A stretch of 64,000 nt of DNA from Schistocerca nitens. Lineage: Eukaryota; Arthropoda; Insecta; Orthoptera; Acrididae. The position numbers and the translations under genes were made by a program. Within the stretch, counting starts at the first letter, position 1, and each line of letters starts with the position of its first letter. The stretch lies in contig NC_064615.1 in the NCBI RefSeq assembly GCF_023898315.1, forward strand, positions 1,189,117,413 to 1,189,181,412, read 5' to 3'. Shown piece after piece: positions 11,818-22,733 of the stretch. A model generated the notes under the pieces. The model searched no databases and was not told where the DNA came from. It saw only the letters and a list, made by a program, of their open reading frames with translations.

Positions 11818-12335
11818 CAAGTATACACACTGTATGTAAAGTAATCAAATTTGACTAAATGAAAATTATTAATTGTATATCCTCTGAAAGAAGCCTAAAA
11901 ATTGTAATCATCTCACTTTTTTTAATCTCCATGTTCTCATAATATATTACTTCATCCATACAATGGTAGGAGTTCAGCCATAACTAAAGTTTTTCTTCCG
12001 CAAATATTTTAGCTGTAAACAGTTCCGCCAAAATATTAGCAGAAGATGAAGTTTGATTATGGTTGAATTTCCAACAGTTTTTTTTTGTTTTGAACCAGCT
12101 CTCTTTTATTTAAATGTGCCATTGTTGTGTAGCAGTTCCAGCTGCTGCTTCATTGTGATGTGTGGGGGTGTGTGATGATTGGGTCCTGATGTGATTTTTC
12201 CATAGTAATGTATGCACTTAAGTGATTTAGATTCGTGCAATATACATATACTGTAAAGTCCACTACAGGACATGCAGTGTCAACAGTCTGTTTCTGGATG
12301 TCAGACATATCAAAAAAATAGTTTATTAATCAATT
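11818..12335. other. Unassigned AT-rich stretch
   Basis: No open frame or repeat that I recognise between the end of element A and the shared repeat at 12336. Confidence 0.5.
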
Positions 12336-12556
12336 TTTTTCCCCCTAAGGTAAGTCTTTCCACTCCCGGGATTGGAATGACTCCTTACCCTCTCCCTTAA
12401 AACCCACATCCTTTCGTCTTTCCCTCTTTCCTGATGAGGCAACAGTTTGTTGCGAAAGCTTGAATTCTGTGTGTATGTTTGTGTTTGTTTGTGTGTCTGT
12501 CGACCTGCCAGCACTTTTATTTGGTAAGTCACATCATCTTTGTTTTTAGATAGTTT
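12336..12556 (-). repeat. Dispersed shared repeat, copy 1 (partial)
   Basis: This segment is nearly the same as parts of 48160-48390 and the reverse complement of 46383-46640. Shared landmarks are CCCCCTAAGGTAAGTCTTTC, a TGGAATGACTCCTTACC block, and TTGCGAAAGCTTGAATT followed by a GT-rich tract. It has no coding potential. The copy is cut at 12556, where SINE-like sequence starts. Class of repeat unknown. Confidence 0.8.
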
Positions 12557-12585
12557 ATTAAGATGGATATGTGCAGACTGAGGGG

Positions 12586-12650
12586 CTGCGATTCGAGCCT
12601 GTGTCTCCTGCTCACTAGGCAGATGCGCCAATCACTACGCCACCCTCGCA
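12586..12650 (-). repeat. tRNA-derived SINE head, inverted partner 1
   Basis: On the minus strand, GGGTGGCGTAGTGATTGG resembles a tRNA A box and GGCTCGAATCGCAG a B box. Without acceptor-stem pairing this is a SINE head, not a tRNA gene. A related head in the opposite orientation lies at 13046-13110, and the adjoining phrase GCAAAGCCACTGTGC is shared. Confidence 0.65.
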
Positions 12651-12839
12651 CAGTGGCTTTGCACAACTGCACGGACTGCCCTAGAACGCCTCCCCCCTCA
12701 ATCCAAATTCCCATTCATGACCTCATCTCACTTGGTACTCCCCTTAATCTCTACAGCATTGCAGAGGCTCTCCAAATGTGTTGGAATAGCACCTCAGTTT
12801 CAAATGAAATGGAGGATTATGCCAGGCACAGGTGCTTTA

Positions 12840-12935
12840 ATGAAATGGTTCCAGAGACCTTTTCAAGTATTAAAACATCTATGATGTATATATGCAGACT
12901 GAAGGAACAAATGAAAATTTCCACCGAGGCCAGGG
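12840..12935 (-). repeat. SINE body segment, inverted relative to 13110-13196
   Basis: Reads on the minus strand as TCAGTCTGCA, a run to CATAGATGTT, then CTTGAAAAGGTCTCTGGAAC. The same series occurs on the plus strand at about 13135-13193. The two arms are separated by about 200 bp. Confidence 0.65.
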
Positions 12936-13035
12936 ATACCGTTCGGTTTTAGTACGAACATCAGTGGGCTGAAGCATGATGGAGAATTTGGACTGAGTAA
13001 GGAAGCGTGCTAGTGTAGTCCCTGCAGTTACGCAA

Positions 13036-13196
13036 AGCCACTGTGCCAGGATGGCGTAGTGGTTAGTGCATCTGCCTAGTCAGCCAAAGACCTGGGTTCC
13101 AATCCCTGCGTTGATACAAATTTTTGTTCATTGCTTCAGTCTGCACAAATACATAATAGATGTTAGAGACTTGAAAAGGTCTCTGGAACCATGTTG
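13036..13196 (+). repeat. tRNA-derived SINE, plus-strand copy
   Basis: Head with A-box-like ATGGCGTAGTGGTTAGTGC and B-box-like GGGTTCCAATCC (13049-13105), followed by a body ending in AAAAGGTCTCTGGAACCATG. Inverted counterparts lie at 12586-12650 and 12840-12935, giving a broken palindrome. Confidence 0.7.
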
Positions 13197-13459
13197 TTTC
13201 ATTTTATTTATTAATAACCCCCTTATATTGTACTTTTTACGCACCCATTTTTTTTGTCATTTGTTGTGAATTATTAACACTCCCAAAAGCAGTTAAAACA
13301 AGTCTTTTGAGTGGTAATTTCAAAGTACCAAAATATTGATTAAAAGTATTCAGTATCCTATTCTATCATCAAAACATTTTTCTTTTGAATATTTTATGAC
13401 TGTATTTGGTGTGAATACCGACAACTTATATTTGTTTATTTTTTTCCAGTTTTGATTTT

Positions 13460-14315
13460 CCTCTATTCGTCAAATTTCTATAGCCTTGATATGCCATTTC
13501 TGTTTACAGTTTGAGTCTGAGGAAGGGTGTTAGTTTAGTCTGCTTTGGTTCATCACCTCTTTCCAGCTCAATTGTCTCGAGATCTCACTGGATTTCAGGA
13601 ATCCGTTGTCCTCCCATCTTCCTTCCAAAATTTCTCATCACTAGTGATTCTGTTTTCTGATAGTTGCAAAAAGTGAAAGGAATATGAGATCCTTTTCTCC
13701 TTCATTCTATGAATAACTAGATGAAGCTCCTGATAGACTGTTTTTTGGGAAGGATTCTCAGAAGTCTTCTGGCCTGATATTTTATATTTATTCAGTTTCT
13801 GATGATTCTTCTTTCAGTTTTAATGAGATAATCAGGTCTCTTTTAGTTTTTAATTTGGAATGGGTTTGCAGGCTTAAGTGGCTTCTAGGATAATTACAGT
13901 TTTATAGTTCTGGAAAAGCATGTCTTATTAAGTGTTGTTCAGGTTAAAAATTTGGCTCTTTTCCATTTTGTTGGTTCTATTTATTCATGTTGCTTTCTCA
14001 CTTAGTTTGTGATGATTTCTCTCATGCATTTAAATTGCAACACTACCATAATTTTCTAATAGTTTGTTCCTCAATGATATTTGTAATGCTATTTTTTGTA
14101 CACTTGTAGTCTGGGAATGAGTTTCATGTTAAGGGCTAAGAGATTTATATTGTCTGCAAATGCCAGGCAGTCTGTTCTTATTGGAGGTTTTGCTCCAATT
14201 TTAACTTTTAAGTTCATTTTACTTTTGCCAAATCTTCGTGACTTCACAGAGGGCTACTTTGAATTTGTCACCCTGTCTGACCCTGGTCTTTATTCTGGAA
14301 CAGTTTGATTTTACT
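13460..14315 (-). mobile_element. Minus-strand LINE remnant, C-terminal piece
   Basis: Minus-strand translation in broken frames gives TRVRQGD near 14255-14285, CLAFADNINLLALNMK near 14130-14175 (the FADD active-site region with a D-to-N change) and KTERRIIRN near 13810. These belong to the LINE tail family seen at 9920 and 28460. The missing middle and N-terminal parts lie at 15425-15765 and 17455-17880 in the right order. One LINE was therefore split by later insertions. Confidence 0.65.
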
Positions 14316-14416
14316 AAACAATGAAAAATCCAGGAAAGAAAGTAACAATATTATGAAAATGATAGTTGCTGCTCACCCTATAGCGGAGATTCAACGAGGC
14401 CTTCATCGAAATAGAC

Positions 14417-14511
<95 letters not shown>
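14417..14511. repeat. (CA)n(TA)n microsatellite
   Basis: About 45 bp of CA repeat followed by about 50 bp of TA repeat. Open frames across it are artefacts. Confidence 0.95.
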
Positions 14512-14513
<2 letters not shown>

Positions 14514-14735
14514 CCACAGCCACCAAAGCCCCTGGCTCTTGGGGCTAGACTGTGAGCAGCAGCACATGATGGAAGAAGCAACCAGGTGGTCCGTATGAGG
14601 AGGCTGGGGGGAAGGCATAGCTGAGTAGTGGTTGGGAATAGTCAAGTGCAACTTTTGGGGACAAACTTGGATGAGGTGGAGAAGAGGGTAGGGCAACTAT
14701 GTGCAGTCAGGTTAGTGGAAAAGGGCCATGGCCAT

Positions 14736-15047
14736 TCATGCGCACAGACAGCCCACGTAGAATGCAGCACAGTGGTTGCAGCTTAGCTTGTAGATCACAT
14801 GACTGGTTTCACAGGGAGCTCTGCCTTTGATGGGATAGGTGATGCTTGTGACTGAAAGGGGTAGGTGGTGGAGGAAGCATGTATGGGACAGGTGTTGCAT
14901 AGATACAACACATATTACAGGGATACAAGCCATAACGCAATGGGCTGTGTAGGGATGGACGAGGATGTTGTGCAGGTTTGGTGGGCAGTGGGCAGCGGAA
15001 TACCACTGTGGGAGAGGGGCAAGGAGAGTGGATAGGACATTTCTCAT
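14736..15047 (-). pseudogene. Penelope-like GIY-YIG-type C-terminal fragment
   Basis: The minus strand reads HVIYKLSCNHCAAFYVG at the end of the open frame. This matches the start of the GIY-YIG endonuclease module of Penelope-like elements, where a VYKI-C-x-C-x-FYIG pattern is usual (family knowledge). The rest of the nuclease is lost: the frame ends at 14736, although HEWPW-like sequence follows. Upstream residues are rich in Pro, His and Leu, as in the linker of such elements. It lies inside the repeat with inverted ends. Confidence 0.5.
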
Positions 15048-15286
15048 TTCAAGGGGTAGTCGAAACCCAGGCAGAGAATTTGTTTCAGTTGCTCGAATCC
15101 CGGGTAGTACTGATTCACAAGAGAAATGCTCCTCTGTCGCAGGACAGCGGGAGCTTGGGAAATGGTGGGTGAGTGGAGAGATAAGACAGAGGAGAGCTGT
15201 TTTTATACAAGGTTGGGAAGGTAATTACAGTTTTCTCCCATCATGTGCTGCTGCTCACAGTCTAGCCCCAAAAGCCATTGACCGCG

Positions 15287-15289
<3 letters not shown>

Positions 15290-15322
<33 letters not shown>
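15290..15322. repeat. (GT)n microsatellite
   Basis: About 33 bp of GT repeat near the right edge of the Penelope-related repeat. It mirrors the CA tract near the left edge. Confidence 0.95.
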
Positions 15323-15323
<1 letters not shown>

Positions 15324-15424
15324 CCACATGCGTACATCCGATGAAGGCCTTGTTGGCTGAAAGCTCACTTTCTGACATTCTTTTTGTTGTGCCTGTCTGC
15401 AACTCAGCATCTCTTCTAGTTTAA

Positions 15425-15765
15425 TTTTTTTGTTAATTTAAGACTAAGATTGTATTCACTGAGTTTTTAAAAGTGTGTTCTGTTGATGCTATCAAATACT
15501 TTTTAAATAACAGATTGATATAAATATCGGTTTATTTCTGAAGTTACATTGTTTTATTATTAATTTCAGCCTGAGAATTTGATATGGGCAGCGTAAATGT
15601 TTAGGTGAAATCCTCTGTAGTGTTTTTGAAGTTGTGGTACAGAGTTGTTTTGTTCTTGTAAAATAATGCAGGAAAAAAATTTGTGTGTGCCTTCTGGAAT
15701 TGTTATTTCTCTACAATTATCTGGATAGGTTTTCTCTACTTTTTAGATATTTTTGCACAGACCAG
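15425..15765 (-). mobile_element. Minus-strand LINE remnant, RT middle piece
   Basis: Minus-strand broken translation includes YPDNCREITI near 15725 and VFDSINRTHF with KLSEYNLSLKL near 15430-15500. These correspond to the RT motifs that should precede VRQGD. Order and strand fit between the pieces at 17455-17880 and 13460-14315. Confidence 0.65.
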
Positions 15766-17427
15766 GAAAATTAAAGAGGCCTTTGGAGAAAAGAGAACAA
15801 CTTGCATGAATATCAAGAGCTCAGATGGAAACCCAGTTCTAAGCAAAGAAGGGAAAGCAGAAAGGTGGAAGGAGTATATAGAGGGTCTATACAAAGGCGA
15901 TGTTCTTGAGGACAATATAATAGAAATGGAAGAGAATGTAGATGACAATGAAATAGGAGATATGATACTGCGTGAAGAGTTTGACAGAGCACTGAAAGAC
16001 CTAAGTCGAAACATGGCCCCAGGAATAGACAACATTCCATTAGAACTACTGACAGCCTTGGGAGAGCCAGGTCTAACAAAACTCTACCATCTAATGAGCA
16101 AGATGTATGAGACGGGTGAAATACCCTCAGACTTCAAGAAGAATATAATATTTCCAATCCCAAAGAAAGCCGGTGTTGACAGATGTGAAAGTTAACGAAC
16201 TATCAGTTTAATAAGCCATGACTGCATAATACTAACATGAATTCTTTACAGACAAATGGAAAAACTGGTAGAAGCCGACCATGGGAAGACCATTTTGGAT
16301 TCGGCAGGAATGTTTGAACACGTGAGGCAATACTGACCCTACGACTTATCTTAGAAAATAGCTTAAGGAAAGGCAAACCTATGTTTCTTGCATTTGTAGA
16401 CTTCGAGAAAGCTTTTGACAATGTTGACTGGAATACTCTCTTTCAAATTCTGAAGGTGGCAGGGGTAAAATACAGGGAGTGAAAGGTTATTTACAATTTG
16501 TACAGAAACCAGATGGCAGTTATAAGAGTTGAGGGGCATGAAAGGGAAGCAGTGGTTGGGAAGGGAGTGAAACAGGGTTGTAGCCTATCCCCGATGTCAT
16601 TCAATCTGTATATTGAGCAAGCAGTGAAGGAAACAAAAGAAAATTTCAGAGTAGGATGGAGAAGAAATAAAAACATTGAGGTTCAACGATAACATTGTAA
16701 TTCTGTCAGAGACAGCAAAGGACCTGGAAGAGCAGTTGAACGGAATGGACAGTGTCTTGAAAGGAGGATATAAGGTGAACATCAACAAAAGCAAAACAAG
16801 GATAATGGAACGTAGTCAAATTAAATCTGATGATGCTGTGGGAATTGGATTAGAAATGAAACACTTAAAGTAGTAAATGAGTTTTGCTATTTGGGGAGCA
16901 AAATAACTGATGATGGTCGAAGTAGAGAGGATATAAAATGTAGACTGGCAATGGCAAGGAAAGCGTTTCTGAGGAAGAGAAATTTGTTAACATCGAGTAT
17001 AGATTTAAGTATCAGGAAGTTGTTTCTGAAAGTATTTGTATGGAGTGTAGCCATGTATGGAAGTGAAATGTGGACGATAAATAGTTTGGACAAGAAGAGA
17101 ATAGAAGCTTTTGAAATGTAGTGCTACAGAAGGGTAGATCACATAACTAATGAGGAGGTACTGAATAGAATTGAAGAGAAGAGAAATTTGTGGCACAACT
17201 TCACTAGAAGAAGGGATCTGTTGGTAGGGCATATTCTGAGGCATCAAGGGATCACCAGTTTAGTATTGGAGGGCAGTGTGGAGGGTAAAAATCGTAGAGG
17301 GAAACCAAGAGATGAATACACTAAGCAAATTCAGAACGATATAGGTTGCAGTAGGTACTGGGAGATGAAGAAGCTTGCACAGGGTAGAGTAGCATGGAGA
17401 GCTGCATCAAACCAGTCTCTGAACTGA
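15760..17427 (+). pseudogene. RTE-type reverse transcriptase, broken
   Basis: The 5' part to 16195 is open and includes LKDLSRNMAPGIDNIPLELL (finger motif) and FKKNIIFPIPKKAG. The frame breaks at 16193-16195, and the palm region (DFEKAFDNVDW near 16400) lies in another frame. GCSLSPMSFNLYIEQA follows near 16577-16625. The active-site box reads RFNDNIVIL instead of the FADD form seen at 3181, so the catalytic aspartate pair is damaged. The C-terminal tail is split into two frames around 17120, where about 20 bp present in the 3087 copy are missing. Confidence 0.85.
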
Positions 17428-17450
17428 AGACCACAACAACACCAACAACA
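15766..17450 (+). mobile_element. RTE-type LINE, 5'-truncated
   Basis: Same family as the fragment at 3087, but longer at its 5' end. It starts in the linker between endonuclease and RT (QTRKIKEAFGEKRT, about 15760) and ends in a (CAA)n-like tail at about 17427-17455. It is inserted in a minus-strand LINE whose pieces flank it. Similarity to 3087-3961 runs through its last 860 bp. Confidence 0.85.
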
Positions 17451-17454
17451 ACAA

Positions 17455-17880
17455 CAGTTCTCTTCACCTGCCTTTAATTCTTTAGGTCCCCAATTGTGAT
17501 TTTTGTGTGATTAATAGTTGCAGAGGATTTATTTCATAAGAAATGCTACAATGAATGTGACCATGTTGACATGGAATGTTTGCAGTAGGTCATTACAATT
17601 CAAAAATTTGTTGAATGCATCTGTGAAAATCTCTACATTTTATTGGTTACTGTGGGCCAACTTTCCTGATTTATCACACAGAATTAATGTTGGAGACTCA
17701 TATTTTTTTAAGATACATGTCAAAAGTTTTGTAGCAATTGTTACTCTTTTTCCTGAAAATTCTCTTTCGTATTTTCTAAGATGTTCTTGAGATGTTTTCA
17801 TTTCATCCTTTGTATGATTTTATGATGCAAGTTACTTTGTTTTATTATTTCTAAATATGATTATTCTGATGTTTAAAGTT
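17455..17880 (-). mobile_element. Minus-strand LINE remnant, linker piece
   Basis: Minus-strand translation gives CDKSGKLAHSNQ followed by FTDAFNKFLNC near 17580-17690. This is the pattern of the linker between endonuclease and RT of LINEs (a GxL-then-WxEYFxxLLN-like segment). It is the N-terminal-most piece of the LINE continued at 15425-15765 and 13460-14315. Confidence 0.55.
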
Positions 17881-18436
17881 TTCCCGGCGTACTGATTGTT
17901 CCATAAAAACACGGGAGAACTGCCGGATATCAGTAACTTCCTGCCACGATATTTCATCGCAGAGTCTTCTGGCCATCTTCAGGTGAATGCCACTGTAGTA
18001 GTACTGGCGAGTACGCGCTGAGCTCCGCTATTTAAAGCCTTCTGAGGTGACATTGCGCATGCGCTGTTCAGCATGTGCGTTCATAACGACTCCGTGCGCT
18101 GCGCCTCGCGCCCTCCGCTGTGAAAGCCTGGCGTATCGGTGTCACGTCGATTTCCATCTTTATGCAGATAACTACGTCGACTACGAAGTTTCTCTATAAC
18201 AGGATTCCAAGCAGAGTTCAGCTGATAACCTCTATCTCGATTGATGAGAGTCTCGTTGTCAGACAATCTTATTTCCACAGATTCATTGATAATCGAGCTC
18301 CAAAAGTTTGATGTATGGGCCAAAATTTTTGTGTCGTTGTAATTCATGGAATGGTCTGTGGAAATACAATGTTCGGCGATTATTCTGACTTTTGGGGTTG
18401 ATTGTTAATCCAAGCTTGGTGTCTTCTCTACATCTA
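17881..18436 (-). mobile_element. Penelope-like element, C-terminal end
   Basis: The minus strand carries a Penelope-type C-terminus: IIAEHCISTDHSMNY in one frame (about 18345-18390), then TKILAHTSNFWSSIINESVE and GYQLNSAWNPVIEKLRSRR (18081-18347). From memory, the pattern AEH, then ETKIL, then I-EAIEI, then NRD-G-QLS-AW is typical of the region after the GIY-YIG domain. Non-coding 3' sequence continues to about 17881 (ending CAGTACGCCGGG on that strand). The 5' part is missing. Confidence 0.7.
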
Positions 18437-18546
18437 TACTCTGCAAACCATTGAGAGGTGCGTAGCAGAGGGAATGTCCCATTGAACCAGTTATTAGGTT
18501 CTTTTCCTGTTCCATCAATGTATAAAGTGTGGCAAGACATTGAATG

Positions 18547-18642
<96 letters not shown>

Positions 18643-18745
18643 CGGTTCTTGAAACTTTGTTAATAGACTTTCTCGGGACAGTTTACGTCTACCTTCAAGA
18701 GACTTCCACTTTAGTTCCTTCAGTATCTCTGTGACACTATCTGTA
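18437..18745 (-). mobile_element. CR1-type LINE 3' end, split by a microsatellite
   Basis: On the minus strand, TTTGCAGAGTATAGATGTAG at 18437-18456 matches the 3' end of the CR1-type LINEs at 36487 and 55863. Sequence at 18690-18740 corresponds to the SVTEMLQKLGWESLEERRR-coding region of the 36.6-kb copy. A TC/TG microsatellite lies between. Confidence 0.6.
18549..18639. repeat. (TC)n(TG)n microsatellite
   Basis: About 38 bp of TC repeat followed by about 54 bp of TG repeat. Confidence 0.95.
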
Positions 18746-19882
18746 TCACTTGCTTGTATTCTTCACTCCACCATCTGTATTTTATTCTGAGATTATTGGA
18801 GCTAACCCTTCTGGGGCCATTTTAATGTGGTAGACAGTTCTTCCAGTGATTCCAACACCAATAGATAAAAAGTAAAAATATTAGCAAATATCAAAATTAC
18901 AGCATCTGAAAACTAACAAAAGTCTATTAAACATTAAATATAAAAACAGTTTGCAAATATTTGGCAGTAGTATTTTCAAACTCATTCACTAAACCTTATC
19001 CACAGGGTCTCAAAAACAAACAGAACCTTTCCCAGTACATCTCCTTTTTCTAAGGAAATACAAAGAAAGAAAATATGTGATAAATATATGACAACAAATT
19101 TTGTACAAAAGTTGATGGGGAATTCACACATTAATAACTTATAGGTTATCCACAAATAATTGTTGTAGTTTAGTACATATGAACACTGCAGAACTATGGA
19201 GCAGCACTCACTATACATTGGTCACTAAATGATTGAAAAATTGTCAGAATTGCTTTTGACCTTATGTGGTACAAAAGTGGTGAGAGAGACAAGCTCAAAA
19301 TTTCAAGTGTCTTGAGCAGAAAAAGTTGTGCATATGATCTATGTATCTCCTTTATATTACTAGTAGTTTCAGTTTTAAGCTGTCTTAAATCTAGCCAAAA
19401 CTGTCATAGGGGTCAGACATCATTTTGCACCATCCTAGTGAAACCTTTGTAAAACCATGAATGTTTTGAGCTCTATGTGAAATTTCATTCAGACTAGTAA
19501 TGTTCATGTGGGCACCACTAGCCCACTTGGTGTGGAAGAACCGTAGTAGCAAATGTTTGAGACAGAAGAGCAATGTCTGTAAGTCACTAAAGTGCACTGA
19601 CACTCACAAAAGTTGAAACTGCATGCAGCATTTGGAATGTAGCATGTTATGTCACTCAAAGAAAGAGAAAAATATGAAGTAACAAAGAGAAACCAAGGCT
19701 GGCAATCACTTCCGTCAGGAGGTGCAACTGCCAGCAATGCACTAGTCTCAGGTCTGAAATACTAGCTTCTGAATGGAAGAAGAAAGTCTCCTAAAAACCT
19801 CATTGATCATCTTACTATACTAGCCAGTTTTGTCTTCTCATACATTTTGAATGCCCGAATAGTTTATTCTCAACTGATATCA
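18746..19882. other. Unassigned stretch
   Basis: AT-rich. Open frames are short and show no motif I recognise. Confidence 0.5.
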
Positions 19883-20170
19883 AGCAAGGTGGCACAGTGA
19901 TTAGTGACATTGGACTTACTTCAGGATGACTTAAGATCAGTGTTCAGCCATCCAGATTGATGTTTTCCATGATTTTCTGAAACCACTCCAGACAAATTCC
20001 AGAATTGTTCCTTTGAAGAGAGGCAGCCAATTTCCTTTTCCAGTTTTGACACAGTCTGAGCTTGTGCTTTGTCTCTAATTACCTCGCTGTTGATGGAAAC
20101 TTAAAACCGTAATCTTCCTTCCTTTTCTTCTCACCCATATCCTCCCCATGCCACCCACATTTGCCCTCCT
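19883..20170 (+). repeat. tRNA-derived SINE, old copy
   Basis: The head AAGGTGGCACAGTGATTAG at about 19888 and the following GGATGACTTAAGATCAGTGTTCAGCC correspond to the A and B boxes of the SINE at 28714. The body continues with a FATTTTC-like block (CCATGATTTTCTGAAACCAC) and AATTACCTCGCTGT. It is clearly diverged from the 28714 copy. Confidence 0.65.
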
Positions 20171-20297
20171 TACCTCTGCAATTCAAAGAGCACGATATAG
20201 CCAGACCAAACCAAACAATATGAAAGATATAGGAATCTGTGAAATTACTCATATTCTTTATCAGCTGTAGTGTTCAGTGCAGAATGTTCTGTATGCG

Positions 20298-20918
20298 AGG
20301 GGACTTCAAAAAGTAAGTTACACATGCCATCCTACGGTAAGACCATTTCACAACAAGAGTGCTACGTTATCAAGAGTGATTACACATTTTGGGTTTTCTG
20401 AACACAGTTCTACTCTGTAAAGATAGAAGGTGAATCACAGTGTGGGAGTGAAATGGTGTTGCAAGTGGAAACATATTCCAAAGTTGAAGCATACAGGACC
20501 TGGCAGTATGCGGACAAAATGCAATTTTGTGACTCGCTGAAATGGTACTGACAATTTGACCAATGCTACTCAGACGTGGTTGGTATTAATTGGGCAGGAA
20601 GGTCACCAGTATCGACAGCAGATGACGATGTCCAGGCATTCGTAACCGATTTGCAGCAATTGCAGATTTTATGGCAATGAGGATATTCACACAGTTGTTC
20701 TCTACTTGCTCCATGACCGAGGGAAACATTTGTGTTGTCAATGAATTGAACAATTTGTGGGATACTCCAATAATTGGTTACAGAGACTTTGCTGTTAAAA
20801 AATAGTTCATGCATCTGTGTAATTTTGAAGTGTAGTACAACTTGCAATGAAAATTACTTGGCCTGCCATATTAATGTATGACTTTTGCCATATTAATGTA
20901 CGACTTTTGAAGTCCCCT
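20298..20918 (+). mobile_element. Mariner-like element, internally deleted
   Basis: The ends AGGGGACTTCAAAAAGT (left) and, inverted, AGGGGACTTCAAAAGT (right) form a terminal inverted repeat around 621 bp. Only the N-terminal part of the transposase remains. At the right end a block of about 22 bp beginning GCCATATTAATGTA is duplicated in tandem (about 20868-20911). No clean TA flank is visible. Confidence 0.7.
20453..20645 (+). pseudogene. Mariner transposase N-terminal remnant
   Basis: Translation from an ATG at 20453 includes DSLKWY, a stop, QFDQCYSDVV, then AGRSPVSTADDDVQAF. This fits the mariner helix-turn-helix region followed by the GRPSTS-type linker (family knowledge). The rest of the transposase, including the catalytic domain, is absent. 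Confidence 0.65.
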
Positions 20919-21756
20919 AATAGTTGTGACCACAAACAAACTGATGAAACACACAAATGAAAGAAATGTATACCCTTCACACAGCCATTAACCAGTTGGT
21001 GAGCAACTACAGCATGACTCCAGGTACACAAGTGCCTGCTACCCTACACGGACCATCTGGTTCCTTTTACCCAGCACTGTTACTCCAGCTCCAGAGAGTA
21101 TGTCCTCTCGTCCAGCCTGCAAGATCTGCTCGTGCAGTAAACCTCCATTAAGTCCTCCTCAGACTAGCTGGTCTGTAGTAGGTGACAAAGAAGCTGTACA
21201 GATCAACTGTGCTTGCCTTTTCACCCAAGAGTGCAAGGAAAAGATAAACTTTCTTGTATGAGGCATAGGACTTCCTCCTACCTGATCCCTGCAGTACTCC
21301 CATTGATGTCATCCCTCACAACAGATGTAACACACTGAAAATGTTCTGTGTTGTAAAAGGTCTGATTGTGTGGCTATGATTAGATATGCAGGTAGCAAAT
21401 CTACTTTAAGTAATATTATGGGATACCCTTAAGGTGCATTTATTACTCATTTTGATGCACTTAAATGGAATACTGAAAACTGAGAGCATTACTGACTCTG
21501 AGTTCTAACCAGGAGTGCATCCTAATGCTGACTGACATACTTGCCACCGGCAAACTTTGTACAGTAATGGAAGAATTTGTACTTTATCAGTAGTGTATCA
21601 CCATCATTTGTTTCGGATTACTGTTAATAGTAAAGAAGCTTTGTTGACTCTTAGACTGCCCACAGCATTTATTATGTTGAAAGCAGATGATAAAAATTAA
21701 TATTTGATACAGAAAAACCAGCTGTTTCATGCCTAAACGTTGAGTGGTCCCTGGCT
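20919..21756. other. Unassigned stretch
   Basis: No gene or repeat recognised. Confidence 0.5.
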
Positions 21757-22200
21757 TCTTCAATTGCTGGCATAGTCCGTATCAATTCGAGCAGGCTAGG
21801 AAAGAGTCTTACCTTCATAGCCTCAGATGTTATTGATTTTACCATGTTAAAATGAAGGACTAAGTAAGGAACAGGTATTTTTTTGTTTTCTCCAAAAAAA
21901 TTTTTGCTCCAAGATACAGCCCTCCAAAGATGACACAATGCATGCCATTTTGAAGATGTGAATTTTGGAAAAATATTTAAAATGCTGTATCTCTGGAACA
22001 GTTGTAAATATTTTGTTGTATTTGAAAGGTAATTGCTTTATAATTACAAAGAAATCCTCCATTTGAAGTTATCTGTCAGAGTTCTTTTATTATAGCGTTC
22101 TGTACTTCTTTATAATTTATGGAAAAAAAATTTTTTTTTTCAAAAATGACAATCCGTAAAATTTTGATTTTTTTTTCTGTTGATTAGTACCATATAATTC
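21757..22200 (+). repeat. Left long inverted repeat of element B
   Basis: Its reverse complement aligns with 25640-26065 with gaps. Shared blocks include GTATTTTTTTGTTTTC (21873-21888) against the inverted form at about 25936-25951, and ATGTTATTGA (21827-21836) against TCAATAACAT near 25990. Confidence 0.75.
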
Positions 22201-22729
22201 TACATTCACTGAAAAGAAGAGCTTCCACTTTTAGGTTGAACAGGTTTTGTAAACAATTTAAATTTTTATCATACATAAAACCTGTTTTATTATCACATAA
22301 CAGGCTCATAAAAATCAAAACCTCGTCTTATTTAACATAATTTTAGTTTTGAAAGATGAGTAAGAGATCATTTTCAGGCATTTTAAATGGTTCCAATATG
22401 TATGTGAAAGGTCCAAAAACTTAAAAGGTTTCAATTTATACAACTTCTGTGCACTCCGTTTTGTACTGACATTAGCCAGTCAATGAACTAAAAATGTGTT
22501 CCACTGCTTCAGTATCTTCCTTTGCTGTAGAGTGATGTCTTCCTGTTGAACCAATAGGAACTGGAGCACTTACAATCTTCAAAACATTGTGAGCACTCAC
22601 TCATGGCGTCGTTGCTGTCCTTCAGCTGCAAACCTATATCCAGCAGCTGGTCAATGTGGTAGCATAAAGTTCACTACTATTTCATTTAAGTCATAACTTT
22701 GTGTCTATAATCTCCACAATCCACCAGTC

Positions 22730-22733
<4 letters not shown>

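Larger units (their letters stand above)
14320..15424 (-). mobile_element. Penelope-related repeat with inverted ends and microsatellites
   Basis: The two edges are inverted relatives: the left contains GAGGCCTTCATCGAAATAG next to a CA tract, and the right contains, inverted, AAGGCCTTCATCGGATG next to a GT tract. A minus-strand segment (14736-15047) looks like the C-terminus of a Penelope-like element. It interrupts the minus-strand LINE that resumes at 15425. A shared phrase, CTCACAGTCTAGCCCCAAAAGCC at 15253 against its inverted form at 14530, extends the palindromic character. Confidence 0.6.

Noticed and set aside
14305-14598. Several overlapping open frames of about 70-97 codons
   Set aside because: They run across the CA/TA microsatellite and encode simple repeats of His-Thr or Tyr-Ile; artefacts.
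17881-18010. Hammerhead ribozyme in the Penelope 3' region
   Set aside because: Such ribozymes occur in Penelope-like elements, but I could not find both conserved core boxes in the right arrangement.
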